Notes: generated by a model not told the origin, from the letters alone. 64,000 nucleotides of DNA from Syntrophaceae bacterium (GCA_018436925.1 JAHDKI010000021.1:20544-84543); one strand, 5' to 3'; positions 46,081 to 55,263 are shown, counted from the stretch's first letter. Numbers and translations are program-made.

Positions 46081-46120
46081 TTAAAAATCGTCGCCTTCGG
46101 CCCGCTGGCCGAAGGCGACG
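46081..46120 (-). terminator. Strong terminator between flavoprotein and hexaheme cytochrome genes
   Basis: Perfect 14-bp stem (46089-46102 with 46107-46120), 4-base loop, followed on the minus strand by ATTTTTAAAATAAAA. Most transcripts from the flavoprotein promoter should stop here, with the cytochrome genes made by readthrough or another promoter. Confidence 0.85.
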
Positions 46121-46135
46121 TTAAGATCCCTTATT

Positions 46136-47701
46136 TCAGCTCCAGGCTTTCATTTTCGCGACACTCTTGCCGGCTATTCGGCCGAACACAAGGCAATCCA
46201 CGACAGCCACGCTGCCAAGTCTTACCGCCCCGTGAACACCGCCTGCCACTTCTCCCGCCGCATACAGGCCTTCAATCGGTTTGCCGTCCAGGCCGATCAC
46301 CTGTGCGCTGGTATTGATCTGAACCCCGCCCATCGTATGATGCACTTTGGGCCACAAACGGACGGCATAAAAGGGCGCCTTTTCAATGGGCTTGGCATCC
46401 GGCTGGAGGTATCGTCCGAATTCCTTATCCGTTCCCGTCTTCAAGTATGAGTTGTAATTATCCACACTTTCTTTCACCGCCGCATAAGGCATATCATGGG
46501 CCTTGCTCAACTCTTCGAGCGTATCAAACTTCTTGACCACGCCGCGTTCCACGAGTTTTCCGACCGTGCCGGGAGGCCCTCCGCAGGATTTCTGGCCTTC
46601 ATCATCCGAAATGCCGATTGCGGCATGACCGGTGCGAATGATGGCATCCGCCCGAATCTTCCGGTCGGCCAGCTCGCTGATGAAGCGCTTGCCTGTTTTG
46701 GGATCGACCATGATCCCGTAAGAAAAGACGGGGCCTGTAGCGAAATGCGGAGCCAGGCCGAACCCCTTTTCATCGGGGCTCGCCCAGGGCCCCAGTTGAA
46801 TCCAGGAAACCTGAACCGGATTGCCGCCGACGCGGAAGGCTTCTTTCAGGACTTCCGCCGTGGCGCCCGGCTGATTCGTGGAATTTACCTCTGCAACCAA
46901 ATTCGGAGCCTGCGTCATGCGGAAGGCCACATCCTGAGAAAAGCCGCCGGAGGCCAGAACGACGCCCTTTTTCACTTTGACGAATTTGACTTTTCCGCTG
47001 CCCGCATCGGGAAAGCGATATCCTGTGCGGATCTGCGCGCCGACCACTCGGCCGTTTGCATGTCTGATGAGTTTTTCCAGATAGGTTCTTGTCGTCACGG
47101 TGCCGCCAAGCTCTTTGAATTTCGCCAGTTCCTTATTGACAATTTCAGATCCGCTGTAAATGGATGTGGGGCAGCTTCGCGCGACCGTATGTCCGCCCAT
47201 ATGCAGCAGCATTTTGGGGTCCGTGAATTTTACGCCGATATGCTGCTTGCACCAATCATAGGCATCCTTGGATTGATAAGCGACCATCTTGGCCAGTTCG
47301 GGATAATTCATGTCCAGCCCGGCTTTCATCATGTCTGCCAACATGAGATCCGGACTGTCCTTGATTCCCCTGGCTTCCTGCATATCCGACCCGACGACCG
47401 CCATAACGCCGCCGTTGATAATTGAATTTCCTCCATGAGTCGGCATTTTTTCCAGAACCATCACCGAAGCGCCGGCTTCCTTGGCTTCGATCGCCGCCGC
47501 CAACCCCGCAAAACCGCTGCCGACAACTAAGACATCGCAGGTCTCATCCCATTTCTTCGGAAGCGCGTCGGGACCCGCCTGCGCCTGAGAGGGAAATCCC
47601 AAACCTCCTGCCGCGAAACCGGCAACGGCCGCCGCCCCGCCGGCGGTTTTCAGAAATCCTCGCCTGCTGAGTGTCTTTTCAGTAACATCACCTTTTTTCA
47701 T
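46136..47701 (-). CDS. Tat-exported FAD flavoprotein, fumarate/enoate reductase (flavocytochrome c) family
   Basis: 521 aa. Twin-arginine signal LSRRGFLKTAGG with cleavage near SQAQA (about 42). FAD-binding VVGSGFAGLAAAIEA, then GGNSIINGG. Active-site features of the fumarate reductase family are present: RFISELADRKIRADAI with the Arg at the proton-donor position, HHTMGGVQIN, and GEVAGGVHGAVRLGS. There is no haem or FMN-binding domain in the chain, so electrons must come from a separate cytochrome, most likely the hexaheme protein downstream. Substrate candidates are alpha,beta-unsaturated carboxylates. AAGGAGG precedes the ATG; promoter at 47858-47887. Confidence 0.9.
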   Translation of the reverse strand: MKKGDVTEKTLSRRGFLKTAGGAAAVAGFAAGGLGFPSQAQAGPDALPKKWDETCDVLVVGSGFAGLAAAIEAKEAGASVMVLEKMPTHGGNSIINGGVMAVVGSDMQEARGIKDSPDLMLADMMKAGLDMNYPELAKMVAYQSKDAYDWCKQHIGVKFTDPKMLLHMGGHTVARSCPTSIYSGSEIVNKELAKFKELGGTVTTRTYLEKLIRHANGRVVGAQIRTGYRFPDAGSGKVKFVKVKKGVVLASGGFSQDVAFRMTQAPNLVAEVNSTNQPGATAEVLKEAFRVGGNPVQVSWIQLGPWASPDEKGFGLAPHFATGPVFSYGIMVDPKTGKRFISELADRKIRADAIIRTGHAAIGISDDEGQKSCGGPPGTVGKLVERGVVKKFDTLEELSKAHDMPYAAVKESVDNYNSYLKTGTDKEFGRYLQPDAKPIEKAPFYAVRLWPKVHHTMGGVQINTSAQVIGLDGKPIEGLYAAGEVAGGVHGAVRLGSVAVVDCLVFGRIAGKSVAKMKAWS

Positions 47702-48104
47702 AATTTTTCCTCCTTTAATTCGTTCAAACGTTTAACGATCTGGGATGGCCCTGTCAGTCATGAAATAAAAGAGTTGAAGGTTGCTTATTAAGACACTGAA
47801 ATTCTTCGTTTTGACGGCGCGCCCGATGTCGTGCGATCTGAAATCGGTTGCAGCTAGTAAATACACTTTCGGGTAAAGCCCTGTCAAGACTATTCACATC
47901 ATCCGATCCACAGCATCCTTACAAGATCTTTTATCCTGCCCGCAGGACGACAAAATAAGACGCGGACACAACATATCTGCCTCATTTATAACAATTTTTA
48001 TGCCAATCAAATCATGCATAATTACAAATATTTAACATAAGGCCCCTTCGCAAAATGACATATATGACATAAATATTTAGACATTTATCACTTTATTCTG
48101 TAAT
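47702..48104. other. Divergent regulatory region between flavoprotein and sigma-54 activator genes
   Basis: 403 bases, very AT-rich toward the right. It holds the flavoprotein promoter and, near 48026-48079, AT-rich direct repeats (AAATATTTA twice, ATGACATA twice). I searched for GG-N10-GC (-24/-12) sigma-54 elements on both strands and found none convincing. No gene seen. Confidence 0.6.
47858..47887 (-). promoter_or_regulatory. Possible promoter of the flavoprotein gene
   Basis: Minus strand: TTGACA (47887-47882), 18-base spacer ending in TG, then TATTTA (47863-47858). The leader is about 150 bases. Confidence 0.55.
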
Positions 48105-49661
48105 GTGCCAAATATGATAATTCGTGAAAATCAGGATAGCATTTTTTTTCGAGAGGTCAGCATTCGGATTTGCGGCAGTCTTGAAATTCAAAAAGCGCTA
48201 TGGATGTGCTTTCAGTATGTCCGGCAGGTGATGCCGCTCGATGAACTGCACATGGCTTTTTACGATCAGGCGCTCGGAACCATGAAAACAATCGCCTACG
48301 CAGACCGTGAGGCCGGACGCATCAGCTCGGACGACACGCCGCTGTCTTTGCCCTCGCGCAAGGAACTCGAAGACCCGCTTTCTTATCCACGGGTCAGACG
48401 GGTGAATTCCTCGGACGATCCGATCAGCAATCCGGTAGGTCGTCAACGGGGCTGGGAGGAATCCTCTTTGTTAATCAACCGCCTGATTATCGACGGCCGG
48501 TACATCGGCGCTTTTGTGGCCCGCGCAATCGGAAAAGACCGCTACACCGAAGAGCATCTGCATCTGTGGACCTTAATCAACGAACCGGCCGCCGTCGCCC
48601 TGGCCAACTATCTGCAATTCCGAGAGGTGTCCAGACTCAAAGATTTATTGGCGGACGACAAATCCTTTTTACAAACGGAACTGCGCAAAACCTTCGGAGA
48701 CCAGGTTGTGGGAGCGGACCTGGGATTAAGACAGGTGATGAAACAAGTCCGGCAAGTCGCGCCGCTTCCCAGTCCGGTGCTGATTTCCGGCGAAACCGGA
48801 ACCGGAAAAGAAATCATCGCCAACACCATCCATGATTTGTCCAAAAGGAAAGACGGTCCGCTTATCAAAGTCAATTGCGGCGCCATCCCGGAAACATTGA
48901 TCGACAGCGCGCTGTTCGGCCATGAAAAAGGCGCTTTCACCGGCGCGCACGAGCAGAAACGCGGCTTGTTTGAACGCGCCGACGGCGGAACGATTTTTCT
49001 CGACGAGGTGTCCGAACTGCCGCCTGCGGTTCAGGTCCGTCTTCTGCGCGTTTTGCAGGAAAAAGAATTCGAGCGGGTCGGCGGCATCAATCCCCTCCGC
49101 GTCGACGTGCGCATCGTGTCCGCCACCAATCGCGATCTTTCCTACTTAGTGGAGCAAAAAAAATTTCGCGAAGATTTATATTTCCGCCTGACCGTTTTTC
49201 CCATTGCGGTGCCTCCGCTGCGCGAACGCAAAAGCGACATTCCGGCGCTCATCGACCACTTCATTCAGAAGAAATGCCGCGAGATGGGACTGCGCACTCT
49301 GCCCGCGCCGGGGGCGGGCATGATCGACCAACTCATGGCTTATGACTGGCCGGGCAATGTTCGGGAATTGGAAAACGCCGTGGAAAGAGCCATCATCGTC
49401 TCCAACGGCAAACACCTTATTTTCAATGATTTTGCAAGACCGCTGTCCGCAAACCTGCGCTACGAGCCGCACATCGAAAACGATCTGCTGAGCTTGGGCC
49501 AGATTGAGGCGCGCCATATCCGCCTTGTCCTGGAGCAGGCCAAGGGCAAGATTAACGGGCCCGGCGGAGCGGCGGAGCTTTTAGGCCTCAACGCCGGCAC
49601 ACTTCGACATCGGATGAAAAAACTCGGCATTCCCTTTGGACGAAAAGCCGATTATCGATAA
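48105..49661 (+). CDS. Sigma-54-dependent transcriptional activator with GAF-type sensor domain
   Basis: 518 aa. N-terminal GAF-like domain (about 10-170), a linker, AAA+ domain with Walker A GETGTGKE, the sigma-54 contact loop GAFTGA, Walker B GGTIFLDE and the Arg-finger region, and a Fis-type helix-turn-helix at the C-terminus ([23 protein letters not shown]). No receiver domain, so it probably senses a small molecule directly, like NifA/FhlA-type activators. Start GTG 48105 or ATG 48114; no clear ribosome-binding site. The MFS gene follows after 15 bases. It probably controls the permease and the flavoprotein genes, but I did not find its binding sites. Confidence 0.9.
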   Translation: MPNMIIRENQDSIFFREVSIRICGSLEIQKALWMCFQYVRQVMPLDELHMAFYDQALGTMKTIAYADREAGRISSDDTPLSLPSRKELEDPLSYPRVRRVNSSDDPISNPVGRQRGWEESSLLINRLIIDGRYIGAFVARAIGKDRYTEEHLHLWTLINEPAAVALANYLQFREVSRLKDLLADDKSFLQTELRKTFGDQVVGADLGLRQVMKQVRQVAPLPSPVLISGETGTGKEIIANTIHDLSKRKDGPLIKVNCGAIPETLIDSALFGHEKGAFTGAHEQKRGLFERADGGTIFLDEVSELPPAVQVRLLRVLQEKEFERVGGINPLRVDVRIVSATNRDLSYLVEQKKFREDLYFRLTVFPIAVPPLRERKSDIPALIDHFIQKKCREMGLRTLPAPGAGMIDQLMAYDWPGNVRELENAVERAIIVSNGKHLIFNDFARPLSANLRYEPHIENDLLSLGQIEARHIRLVLEQAKGKINGPGGAAELLGLNAGTLRHRMKKLGIPFGRKADYR

Positions 49662-49676
49662 AGAAAGGACCAACCC

Positions 49677-50999
49677 ATGCCCTCCCCCTCTTTCGACGTT
49701 TCCAGATTTATCGATGAGCGACCTTTAAGCGGGCACCAGGTTCGCGTACTCGTAACTTGCTTCGTGATCATGCTGCTCGACGGCTTCGACATGCAGATTA
49801 TCGGCCTGGCCCTTCCGGCACTGGCTCAGGATTGGGGCCTGTCGCCCAAAGCGTTCGGAATCGCGCTGACGGCGGGACCCGTCGGCATGGTCATCGGCGC
49901 GGCGGCTTTAGGGCCTCTGGCCGACCGCTACGGACGCAAATGGCTGGTGGTTGCCGCCGTGGCGGTATTCGGATTTTTCACGCTTTTGGCGGCCTATACG
50001 CGGTCCCCCGAGTCGCTCGCCGTCATGCGCTTTCTTATGGGACTGGGACTGGGCGGCGTGATCCCAAACGTGGTCGCCCTGTCCGCCGAGTTCGTGCCAG
50101 AACGATACAGAGGAACGTTTAGCGCGCTGACTTTCACCGGCGTTCCCCTGGGCGCGCTTGCCAGCGGCCTGGTTGGCGCCTGGCTGATTCCCCTTTTGGG
50201 TTGGCAATCGGTTTTTCTCGTCGGCGGATTGGCTCCCCTGGCGATCGCCTGCTGGGCCGCCTATGCGCTTCCGGAATCCATCCGATTTCTCGCCACGCGC
50301 CGCGCCGGAAGAAAAAAAGTTCTCTCGGTTATCGGGAAAATCGCCCCGGAAATCCAGCTTGCCGCCGACGTCGAGTTCACGCTTCGCGAGACGCCCCAAA
50401 GCAAGACCGGAGTCGCGGGACTTTTCGGCCCCGGCCGGACCTTGCCTACGGTGCTTCTGACGCTGGTTTTCGTTTCCAATACTTTTGGCGTCTATTTTTT
50501 CATGAGCTGGCTTCCCGTGTTGATGAAACAGACCGGCATGTCCATGACTTTTGCGCTTTTGTCAACCGTGCTTTTGAACGGCGGCGGCGCGCTGGGAACC
50601 GCGACGCTGGGCCACCTGCTTGACCGTTTCGGCGTTTTTAAAGTCATGGCCATCAGTTATTTCATCGGCGGCCTGGCCATCATTGCCGTCGGATGGGGAA
50701 GCTCGCCGGGCATTCTGATTCCGGCCATCTTCGTTTCCGGAACCTGTATGATGGGCGCCCAATGCGCCATGTACGCGGCGGTGGCCATAGTCTATCCGAC
50801 GGCCATCCGGGCCGCCGGAGTCGGCACCACGATGGGCTGGGGACGGCTGGGATCGATGATCGGCCCGGCGGTGGGAACGGTGTTTGTCGCGCTCAACTGG
50901 CCAATTACAGCGATTTTCTTAACCGCGTCGGTTCCGATTTTCGCCGCGTCTTCGTTTATTTACCTGGTCGGACGGATCCCCAGGGCCTTCGATAGTTAG
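49677..50999 (+). CDS. MFS permease, aromatic acid:H+ symporter (AAHS) type
   Basis: 440 aa, 12 membrane helices. Seen: LDGFDMQIIGLALPALAQDW in helix 1, the acidic DGFD motif of the aromatic-acid symporters (BenK/PcaK type), the MFS loop motif GPLADRYGRK, and MGLGLGGVIPNVVALSAEFVP. Cotranscribed with the sigma-54 activator upstream. An aromatic or aryl-alkenoic acid substrate would fit the adjacent enoate-reductase-like flavoproteins (inference). AAAGGA before the ATG. Confidence 0.87.
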   Translation: MPSPSFDVSRFIDERPLSGHQVRVLVTCFVIMLLDGFDMQIIGLALPALAQDWGLSPKAFGIALTAGPVGMVIGAAALGPLADRYGRKWLVVAAVAVFGFFTLLAAYTRSPESLAVMRFLMGLGLGGVIPNVVALSAEFVPERYRGTFSALTFTGVPLGALASGLVGAWLIPLLGWQSVFLVGGLAPLAIACWAAYALPESIRFLATRRAGRKKVLSVIGKIAPEIQLAADVEFTLRETPQSKTGVAGLFGPGRTLPTVLLTLVFVSNTFGVYFFMSWLPVLMKQTGMSMTFALLSTVLLNGGGALGTATLGHLLDRFGVFKVMAISYFIGGLAIIAVGWGSSPGILIPAIFVSGTCMMGAQCAMYAAVAIVYPTAIRAAGVGTTMGWGRLGSMIGPAVGTVFVALNWPITAIFLTASVPIFAASSFIYLVGRIPRAFDS

Positions 51000-51061
51000 G
51001 CGATGCGTACCATTCGTTTTCGGCGGAATCGATGTCCTTTGACAGACATGAAAGCGCCGGC

Positions 51062-51090
51062 TTGCGCAGTCAAAGGCTTTCTGATATAAA
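51062..51090 (+). promoter_or_regulatory. Possible promoter of the second flavoprotein gene
   Basis: TTGCGC (51062-51067), 17-base spacer, TATAAA (51085-51090). The leader is about 85 bases. Confidence 0.45.
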
Positions 51091-51183
51091 AGCAAAAAAA
51101 AATGCAGTTTATGTTTTACCGCCACGGTTTTATGTCAACCCAACAACCTAACTCGATTTCACAGACAACAGGAGGATTTTATT

Positions 51184-52746
51184 ATGACCAAAGACAAGAA
51201 CAATGACCGTGCGTTAAGCAGGCGCAGTTTTCTGAAAACGGCGGGCGGCGCGGCGGCGGTCGCCGGCCTGGCCACCGGCGGCGTGGCGCTTTCGCCCTGG
51301 ACGGCCGAAGCGGCGGCTCTTCCCAAAAAATGGGATGAAACGTATGATGTGGTCATCATCGGCAGCGGTTTTGCGGGGCTGGCGGCGGCCTATGAAGCCA
51401 AGAAAGCCGGCGCGTCCGTCGTGATTCTGGAGAAAATGCGCACACCCGGTGGAAATTCGATTATCAACGGCGGCGTCGTTTCCGCGGCCGGATCCCCACT
51501 GCAGGCAAAAGAAGGCATCCAGGATTCCCCTGAACTGCTTTTAAGCGATATGCTTAGAGCGGGACTTAACCTCAATCACCTCGAGCTGGCCAAAATGGTC
51601 GCTTACCGCTCGAATGATACGGTTCAGTGGACCATCAATGAACTGGGCGTCCAATACAAGGATAAATGCACGCAGGAGGGCGGCCACTCCGTCCCCCGGA
51701 TGTACAGCACCTATAATCAAAGCGGCGGCGCGATCGTGCAGAAGCAACTGGCTAAACTTTCGGAACTCGGAGTCCGGCCGAGAACGCAGGCCTTTTTGAC
51801 ACAGATTTATCGTGATACCGACGGACGCGTAAAAGGTGTTCAGATTCGCGACAAGTACGTCTTTCCAAACGCCAACAGCGGTTCGTTGAAGAACATTAAG
51901 GCGAGAAAAGCCGTTGTTTTAGCAACGGGCGGCTTCGGAAACGACGTGGCTTTCCGTGCGATTCAAGATCCCCGCCTGACCGCGGAATTTCCCAGCACCA
52001 ATCAACCCGGCGCAACGTCGGAAGCCCTGCGGGAGGCGCTGCGCATCGGCGGCACTCCTCTGCAACTGTCCTGGATCCAATTGGGGCCATGGGGCAGCCC
52101 GGATGAACAGGGCATGGGCCTGTCGCCTTTCTTCGCCCAGCTTTTAGGCGCCATGTACGGTCTGTGGGTGGACACACTCACGGGAAAACGTTTCGTCAAC
52201 GAGTTGGCCGACCGGAAAATCCGCGCGGACGCGATTATCAAGGCGGGTAATAAATGTATCGCCTTTACGGACGCAGCCGGTTATGCCTTCGGCCAAAGGG
52301 CCATTGCGGAAGCGCTGCCCAAACTGATGGAAAGAGGCGTGGTCAAAAAGTACGAAACCCTCGAGGATATGGCGGCGGCCTACAAGATTCCTCTGGAACC
52401 GTTGAAAGAAACCATTGAAAAGTGGAACAAGGGCGTTCTGGCGGGAAAAGACGAGGAATGGGGCAGATATCTCCAGAAAAACCAGAAACCTCTGGGCCCC
52501 GGTCCGTGGTATGCGCTTCGGTTAACGCCGAAAATTCACCATACGATGGGCGGACTCCACATCAATCCCAAAGCGCAGGCTCTGGATGTGATGACGGATC
52601 AGCCCATCGCCGGTCTTTACGCAGCGGGTGAAGTGACCGGTGGCGTACACGGCGCGGTTCGGCTTGGCAGCTGCGCGACACTCGACTGCCTCATTTTCGG
52701 ACGCGTCGCCGGCCAGAATGCGGCGGCGGAGAAAAACTGGGGTTGA
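51184..52746 (+). CDS. Second Tat-exported FAD flavoprotein, fumarate/enoate reductase family
   Basis: 520-aa paralogue of the flavoprotein at 46.1-47.7 kb. Twin-arginine signal LSRRSFLKTAGG (cleavage near AEAA, about 40), FAD motif IIGSGFAGLAAAYEA, GGNSIINGG, active-site RFVNELADRKIRADAI, HHTMGGLHIN and GEVTGGVHGAVRLGS. The two differ most in the substrate-facing middle (for example CTQEGGHSVPRMYST here against DPKMLLHMGGHTVARS), so they may take different acceptors. No cytochrome gene follows; it may share the hexaheme donor. Strong ribosome-binding site AGGAGG and a terminator after it. Confidence 0.9.
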   Translation: MTKDKNNDRALSRRSFLKTAGGAAAVAGLATGGVALSPWTAEAAALPKKWDETYDVVIIGSGFAGLAAAYEAKKAGASVVILEKMRTPGGNSIINGGVVSAAGSPLQAKEGIQDSPELLLSDMLRAGLNLNHLELAKMVAYRSNDTVQWTINELGVQYKDKCTQEGGHSVPRMYSTYNQSGGAIVQKQLAKLSELGVRPRTQAFLTQIYRDTDGRVKGVQIRDKYVFPNANSGSLKNIKARKAVVLATGGFGNDVAFRAIQDPRLTAEFPSTNQPGATSEALREALRIGGTPLQLSWIQLGPWGSPDEQGMGLSPFFAQLLGAMYGLWVDTLTGKRFVNELADRKIRADAIIKAGNKCIAFTDAAGYAFGQRAIAEALPKLMERGVVKKYETLEDMAAAYKIPLEPLKETIEKWNKGVLAGKDEEWGRYLQKNQKPLGPGPWYALRLTPKIHHTMGGLHINPKAQALDVMTDQPIAGLYAAGEVTGGVHGAVRLGSCATLDCLIFGRVAGQNAAAEKNWG

Positions 52747-52765
52747 TGAATCCATCCCATAAAGC

Positions 52766-52805
52766 AAAAGAGCTCTTCCCTCGAAAGGGGCAGAGCTCTT
52801 TTTTT
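52766..52805. terminator. Bidirectional terminator between flavoprotein and livF
   Basis: Stem AGAGCTCT (52769-52776) / AGAGCTCT (52792-52799) with an inner CCCT/AGGG, T-run on the plus strand and CTTTTGCTTT on the minus strand. Confidence 0.88.
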
Positions 52806-52822
52806 GTCTATGAAGAAACTGA

Positions 52823-53527
52823 TCAGGTGCCGAGATAGGCTTTCTTCACCATGTCGTTGGAAATGAGATCCTTGCTCAATCCTTCCAGCACCAGATGCCC
52901 GTTTTCCAAAACATAGCCGTGCCTCGTGATCATGAGCGCGATCTGGGCATTCTGCTCGGACAAAAATACAGTGATACCATTCTTGTTGAGTTTCGTGATC
53001 GCCTCGGCGATACCTTCGACCACCAGCGGCGCCAACCCCATGGACGGCTCATCCAAAAGCAGCATTTCCGGCTTGGACATAATCGCCCGGCCAATGGCCA
53101 GCATTTGCTGTTCGCCGCCGCTGAAAGTCCCGGCCATCTGTTTATAGCGCTCCTTCAGAATCGGAAACATTTCATAAACCTGCTCAAGCGTTTCTTCGAT
53201 TCCTTTCTTATCCTTGCGATGGTAGGCGCCCAGCATCAGATTTTTGTAAACAGGCAGCGACGGAAATAGCTGGCGCCCTTCAGGGCACAAGGCCAATCCT
53301 TTGTTGACGATCTTATGGGCCGCCGTTTTCTGAATTTCTTCGCCTTTGAACTCGATTTTGCCTTTGGCAGCCGGAATGACGCCGACAATGGTCTTGAACA
53401 ATGTTGTTTTCCCGGCCCCGTTTCCACCCAGAAGCGCAACGAAATCGCCCTGTGCAATCTGCAGCGACACGTCGTGGATGACCTGGTGCTCGCCAATCAT
53501 CGTGGTTACATTCGTTAATTTAAGCAT
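52823..53527 (-). CDS. livF: Branched-chain amino acid-type ABC transporter ATPase LivF
   Basis: 234-aa cytosolic ATPase. Seen: Walker A GGNGAGKTTL, signature SGGEQQM, Walker B MLLLDEPSMGLAP and the H-loop region near FLSEQNAQIAL. Overlaps livG by 8 bases. Last gene of livHMGF. In anaerobes such transporters also carry aromatic acids or amides, so the substrate is open. Confidence 0.93.
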   Translation of the reverse strand: MLKLTNVTTMIGEHQVIHDVSLQIAQGDFVALLGGNGAGKTTLFKTIVGVIPAAKGKIEFKGEEIQKTAAHKIVNKGLALCPEGRQLFPSLPVYKNLMLGAYHRKDKKGIEETLEQVYEMFPILKERYKQMAGTFSGGEQQMLAIGRAIMSKPEMLLLDEPSMGLAPLVVEGIAEAITKLNKNGITVFLSEQNAQIALMITRHGYVLENGHLVLEGLSKDLISNDMVKKAYLGT

Positions 53528-54284
53528 CCTTTTTTCTTCCTAAGTAAGCTTCAATCACCTGAGGATCCGCAGCCACGTCAGCCGGCTTTCCTTCGGCAAT
53601 CTTTCGACCATAATTTAAAACCACTATCCTGTCCGCCAGATCCATGATCATCCGCATTTTATGCTCAATGAGACAGATCGTAATCCCTTTTTTGTTAATC
53701 TTTTTGATCAGCTCGGTGATCATTTCCGTATCTTCCTGAATCAAACCGCCTGTGGGCTCGTCAAACAACAGGAGCTTCGGTTCGCTGATGAGCGCGATAC
53801 CGATGGACAAGAGCTTCTGCTCGCCCTGGGAAAGCGTGGAGGCCATGTCGAAGGCCTTGGGGCCCAGGCCGACGAAACCGAGCGTCTCGATCACTTTCTC
53901 TTCCACCTTCTTCCTGTCCCGGTTCCATTGCGGGGTATGGAAGAGGCCGCCCCAGAAACCGCTTTTCGTGCATTTATAATATCCCAGGGCCAGATTGAGC
54001 ACCGTCGGCAACTTGTCGAACAGCGCCGTCAGCTGGAATGTCCGGGCGATTCCTTTTCGGGAAATCTGACTTGCGCTCAAGCCGGCAAGTTCCTCACCCG
54101 CGAACTTGATGCTGCCGGACGTCGGTTTGTTCACCCCGCTGATCAGACTGAAGAGAACCGATTTACCCGCTCCGTTGGGACCGATAATGGAGAGGATTTC
54201 TCCTTCATTCACGCTGAAGGTCACATCGTTGACAGCGACAGTGCCGCCGAAACTTTTGACCAGATTTTCACCTTTAAGCAGCAC
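53520..54284 (-). CDS. livG: Branched-chain amino acid-type ABC transporter ATPase LivG
   Basis: 254 aa. Seen: Walker A GPNGAGKSVL, signature LSQGEQKLL, Walker B LLLFDEPTGGL and the C-terminal DVAADPQVIEAYLG found in LivG proteins. The start is a GTG (54284) directly after livM (1-base gap), with a GGTGGGGG upstream. Forms a heterodimer with LivF under the LivH/LivM permease. Confidence 0.93.
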   Translation of the reverse strand: MLLKGENLVKSFGGTVAVNDVTFSVNEGEILSIIGPNGAGKSVLFSLISGVNKPTSGSIKFAGEELAGLSASQISRKGIARTFQLTALFDKLPTVLNLALGYYKCTKSGFWGGLFHTPQWNRDRKKVEEKVIETLGFVGLGPKAFDMASTLSQGEQKLLSIGIALISEPKLLLFDEPTGGLIQEDTEMITELIKKINKKGITICLIEHKMRMIMDLADRIVVLNYGRKIAEGKPADVAADPQVIEAYLGRKKDA

Positions 54285-54285
54285 G

Positions 54286-55263
54286 TTACGCCCCCACCTT
54301 CTTTTTCTTTAACTTGTCTCGTAATGATGCATACCCCCCCATGAACCCTCTGGGGAAGTAAATGATGACGACAATCAGCAAGACGCCGTAAATGATCATC
54401 TGGAACTGCTTGAGCGCCTGGAGATTTTCCATCAGGATCGGCATGACAAAAGCGCCGATGATCGGACCGGCCAATGTGGTCACGCCGCCCAGCAACACAT
54501 ACATCAGGAAGTTGAACGTCATGGCGATGGAGGCCACGCTCGGAGAAATGCTTCCGATGAGACTGGCGTATATTCCGCCGGCGAGTCCGGCAAAAAAGTT
54601 TCCGACCACAAAAGACAGGAGTTTGGTCCGGAAAGTGTTAATTCCGACCGCTTCGGCCAGATCTTCATTGATGGCGGTTGCGAGAAATGTTCTGCCTCTC
54701 AGAGAATTGACCACGCGATACATGACAAACAGGGTCAGCAAAAGGAAAAACAAAACCAGATAATACTGAGCGGCCTGAGACTGGAAGGTCAGCTGCCCGA
54801 CGCCTGGAATCGTAATGGGACTGGGAAGCGGAATGCCGACAATGCCGTTATGCCCCCCTGTCACTTCCATCCAGTTGCCGGCGATCAGGTGAATGATTTC
54901 TCCCAGGCACATCGTTGCAATGGCAAAATACGAACCCCGGGTGCGCAGCGCCGGCATGCCGACAAGAAACCCGATCAAAGCCGACAGCAAAGCGCCGGCA
55001 GGCAGGGCAATCCAGAAGTTCCAGCCATAGGTATGGGTGAGAATCGCGACCCCGTATGCGCCGATCGCAAAAAAACCGCCGTGCGCCAGGGAGGCTTGCC
55101 CCGTATACCCTAAAATCAAATTCAGGCTAAGCGCGCCGATCGCGAACAGGCAGCTCATTGTGATAACCTGGGAATGGTACCGGTTCGTAATGAACAACGG
55201 AACGAGCAGGGCAACCACTAAAACCAAAAGATAAAACCAATTATTCCTCAACCACGTCATCAT
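54286..55263 (-). CDS. livM: Branched-chain amino acid-type ABC permease LivM
   Basis: 325 aa, about ten helices. Seen: LNLILGYTGQASLAHGGFFAIGAY, the conserved LivM motif, LRTRGSYFAIATMCLGEI, and the ATPase-contact loop around INEDLAEAVGIN. The Lys-rich C-terminus (KLKKKKVGA) is cytosolic. Overlaps livH by 4 bases. Confidence 0.93.
   Translation of the reverse strand: MMTWLRNNWFYLLVLVVALLVPLFITNRYHSQVITMSCLFAIGALSLNLILGYTGQASLAHGGFFAIGAYGVAILTHTYGWNFWIALPAGALLSALIGFLVGMPALRTRGSYFAIATMCLGEIIHLIAGNWMEVTGGHNGIVGIPLPSPITIPGVGQLTFQSQAAQYYLVLFFLLLTLFVMYRVVNSLRGRTFLATAINEDLAEAVGINTFRTKLLSFVVGNFFAGLAGGIYASLIGSISPSVASIAMTFNFLMYVLLGGVTTLAGPIIGAFVMPILMENLQALKQFQMIIYGVLLIVVIIYFPRGFMGGYASLRDKLKKKKVGA

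Noticed and set aside
36200..47701. Porin-cytochrome outer-membrane conduit
   Set aside because: No beta-barrel porin or lipoprotein cytochrome gene is present among the cytochromes, so a full extracellular electron transfer conduit is not supported here.
47702..48104. Sigma-54 (-24/-12) promoters near the flavoprotein and permease genes
   Set aside because: Looked for GG-N10-GC on both strands here and at 51000-51183; none matched well, so none is claimed.
51039..51067. TTGACA at 51039 as -35 of the second flavoprotein gene
   Set aside because: No -10-like hexamer 16-18 bases downstream; the TTGCGC/TATAAA pair at 51062-51090 fits better.
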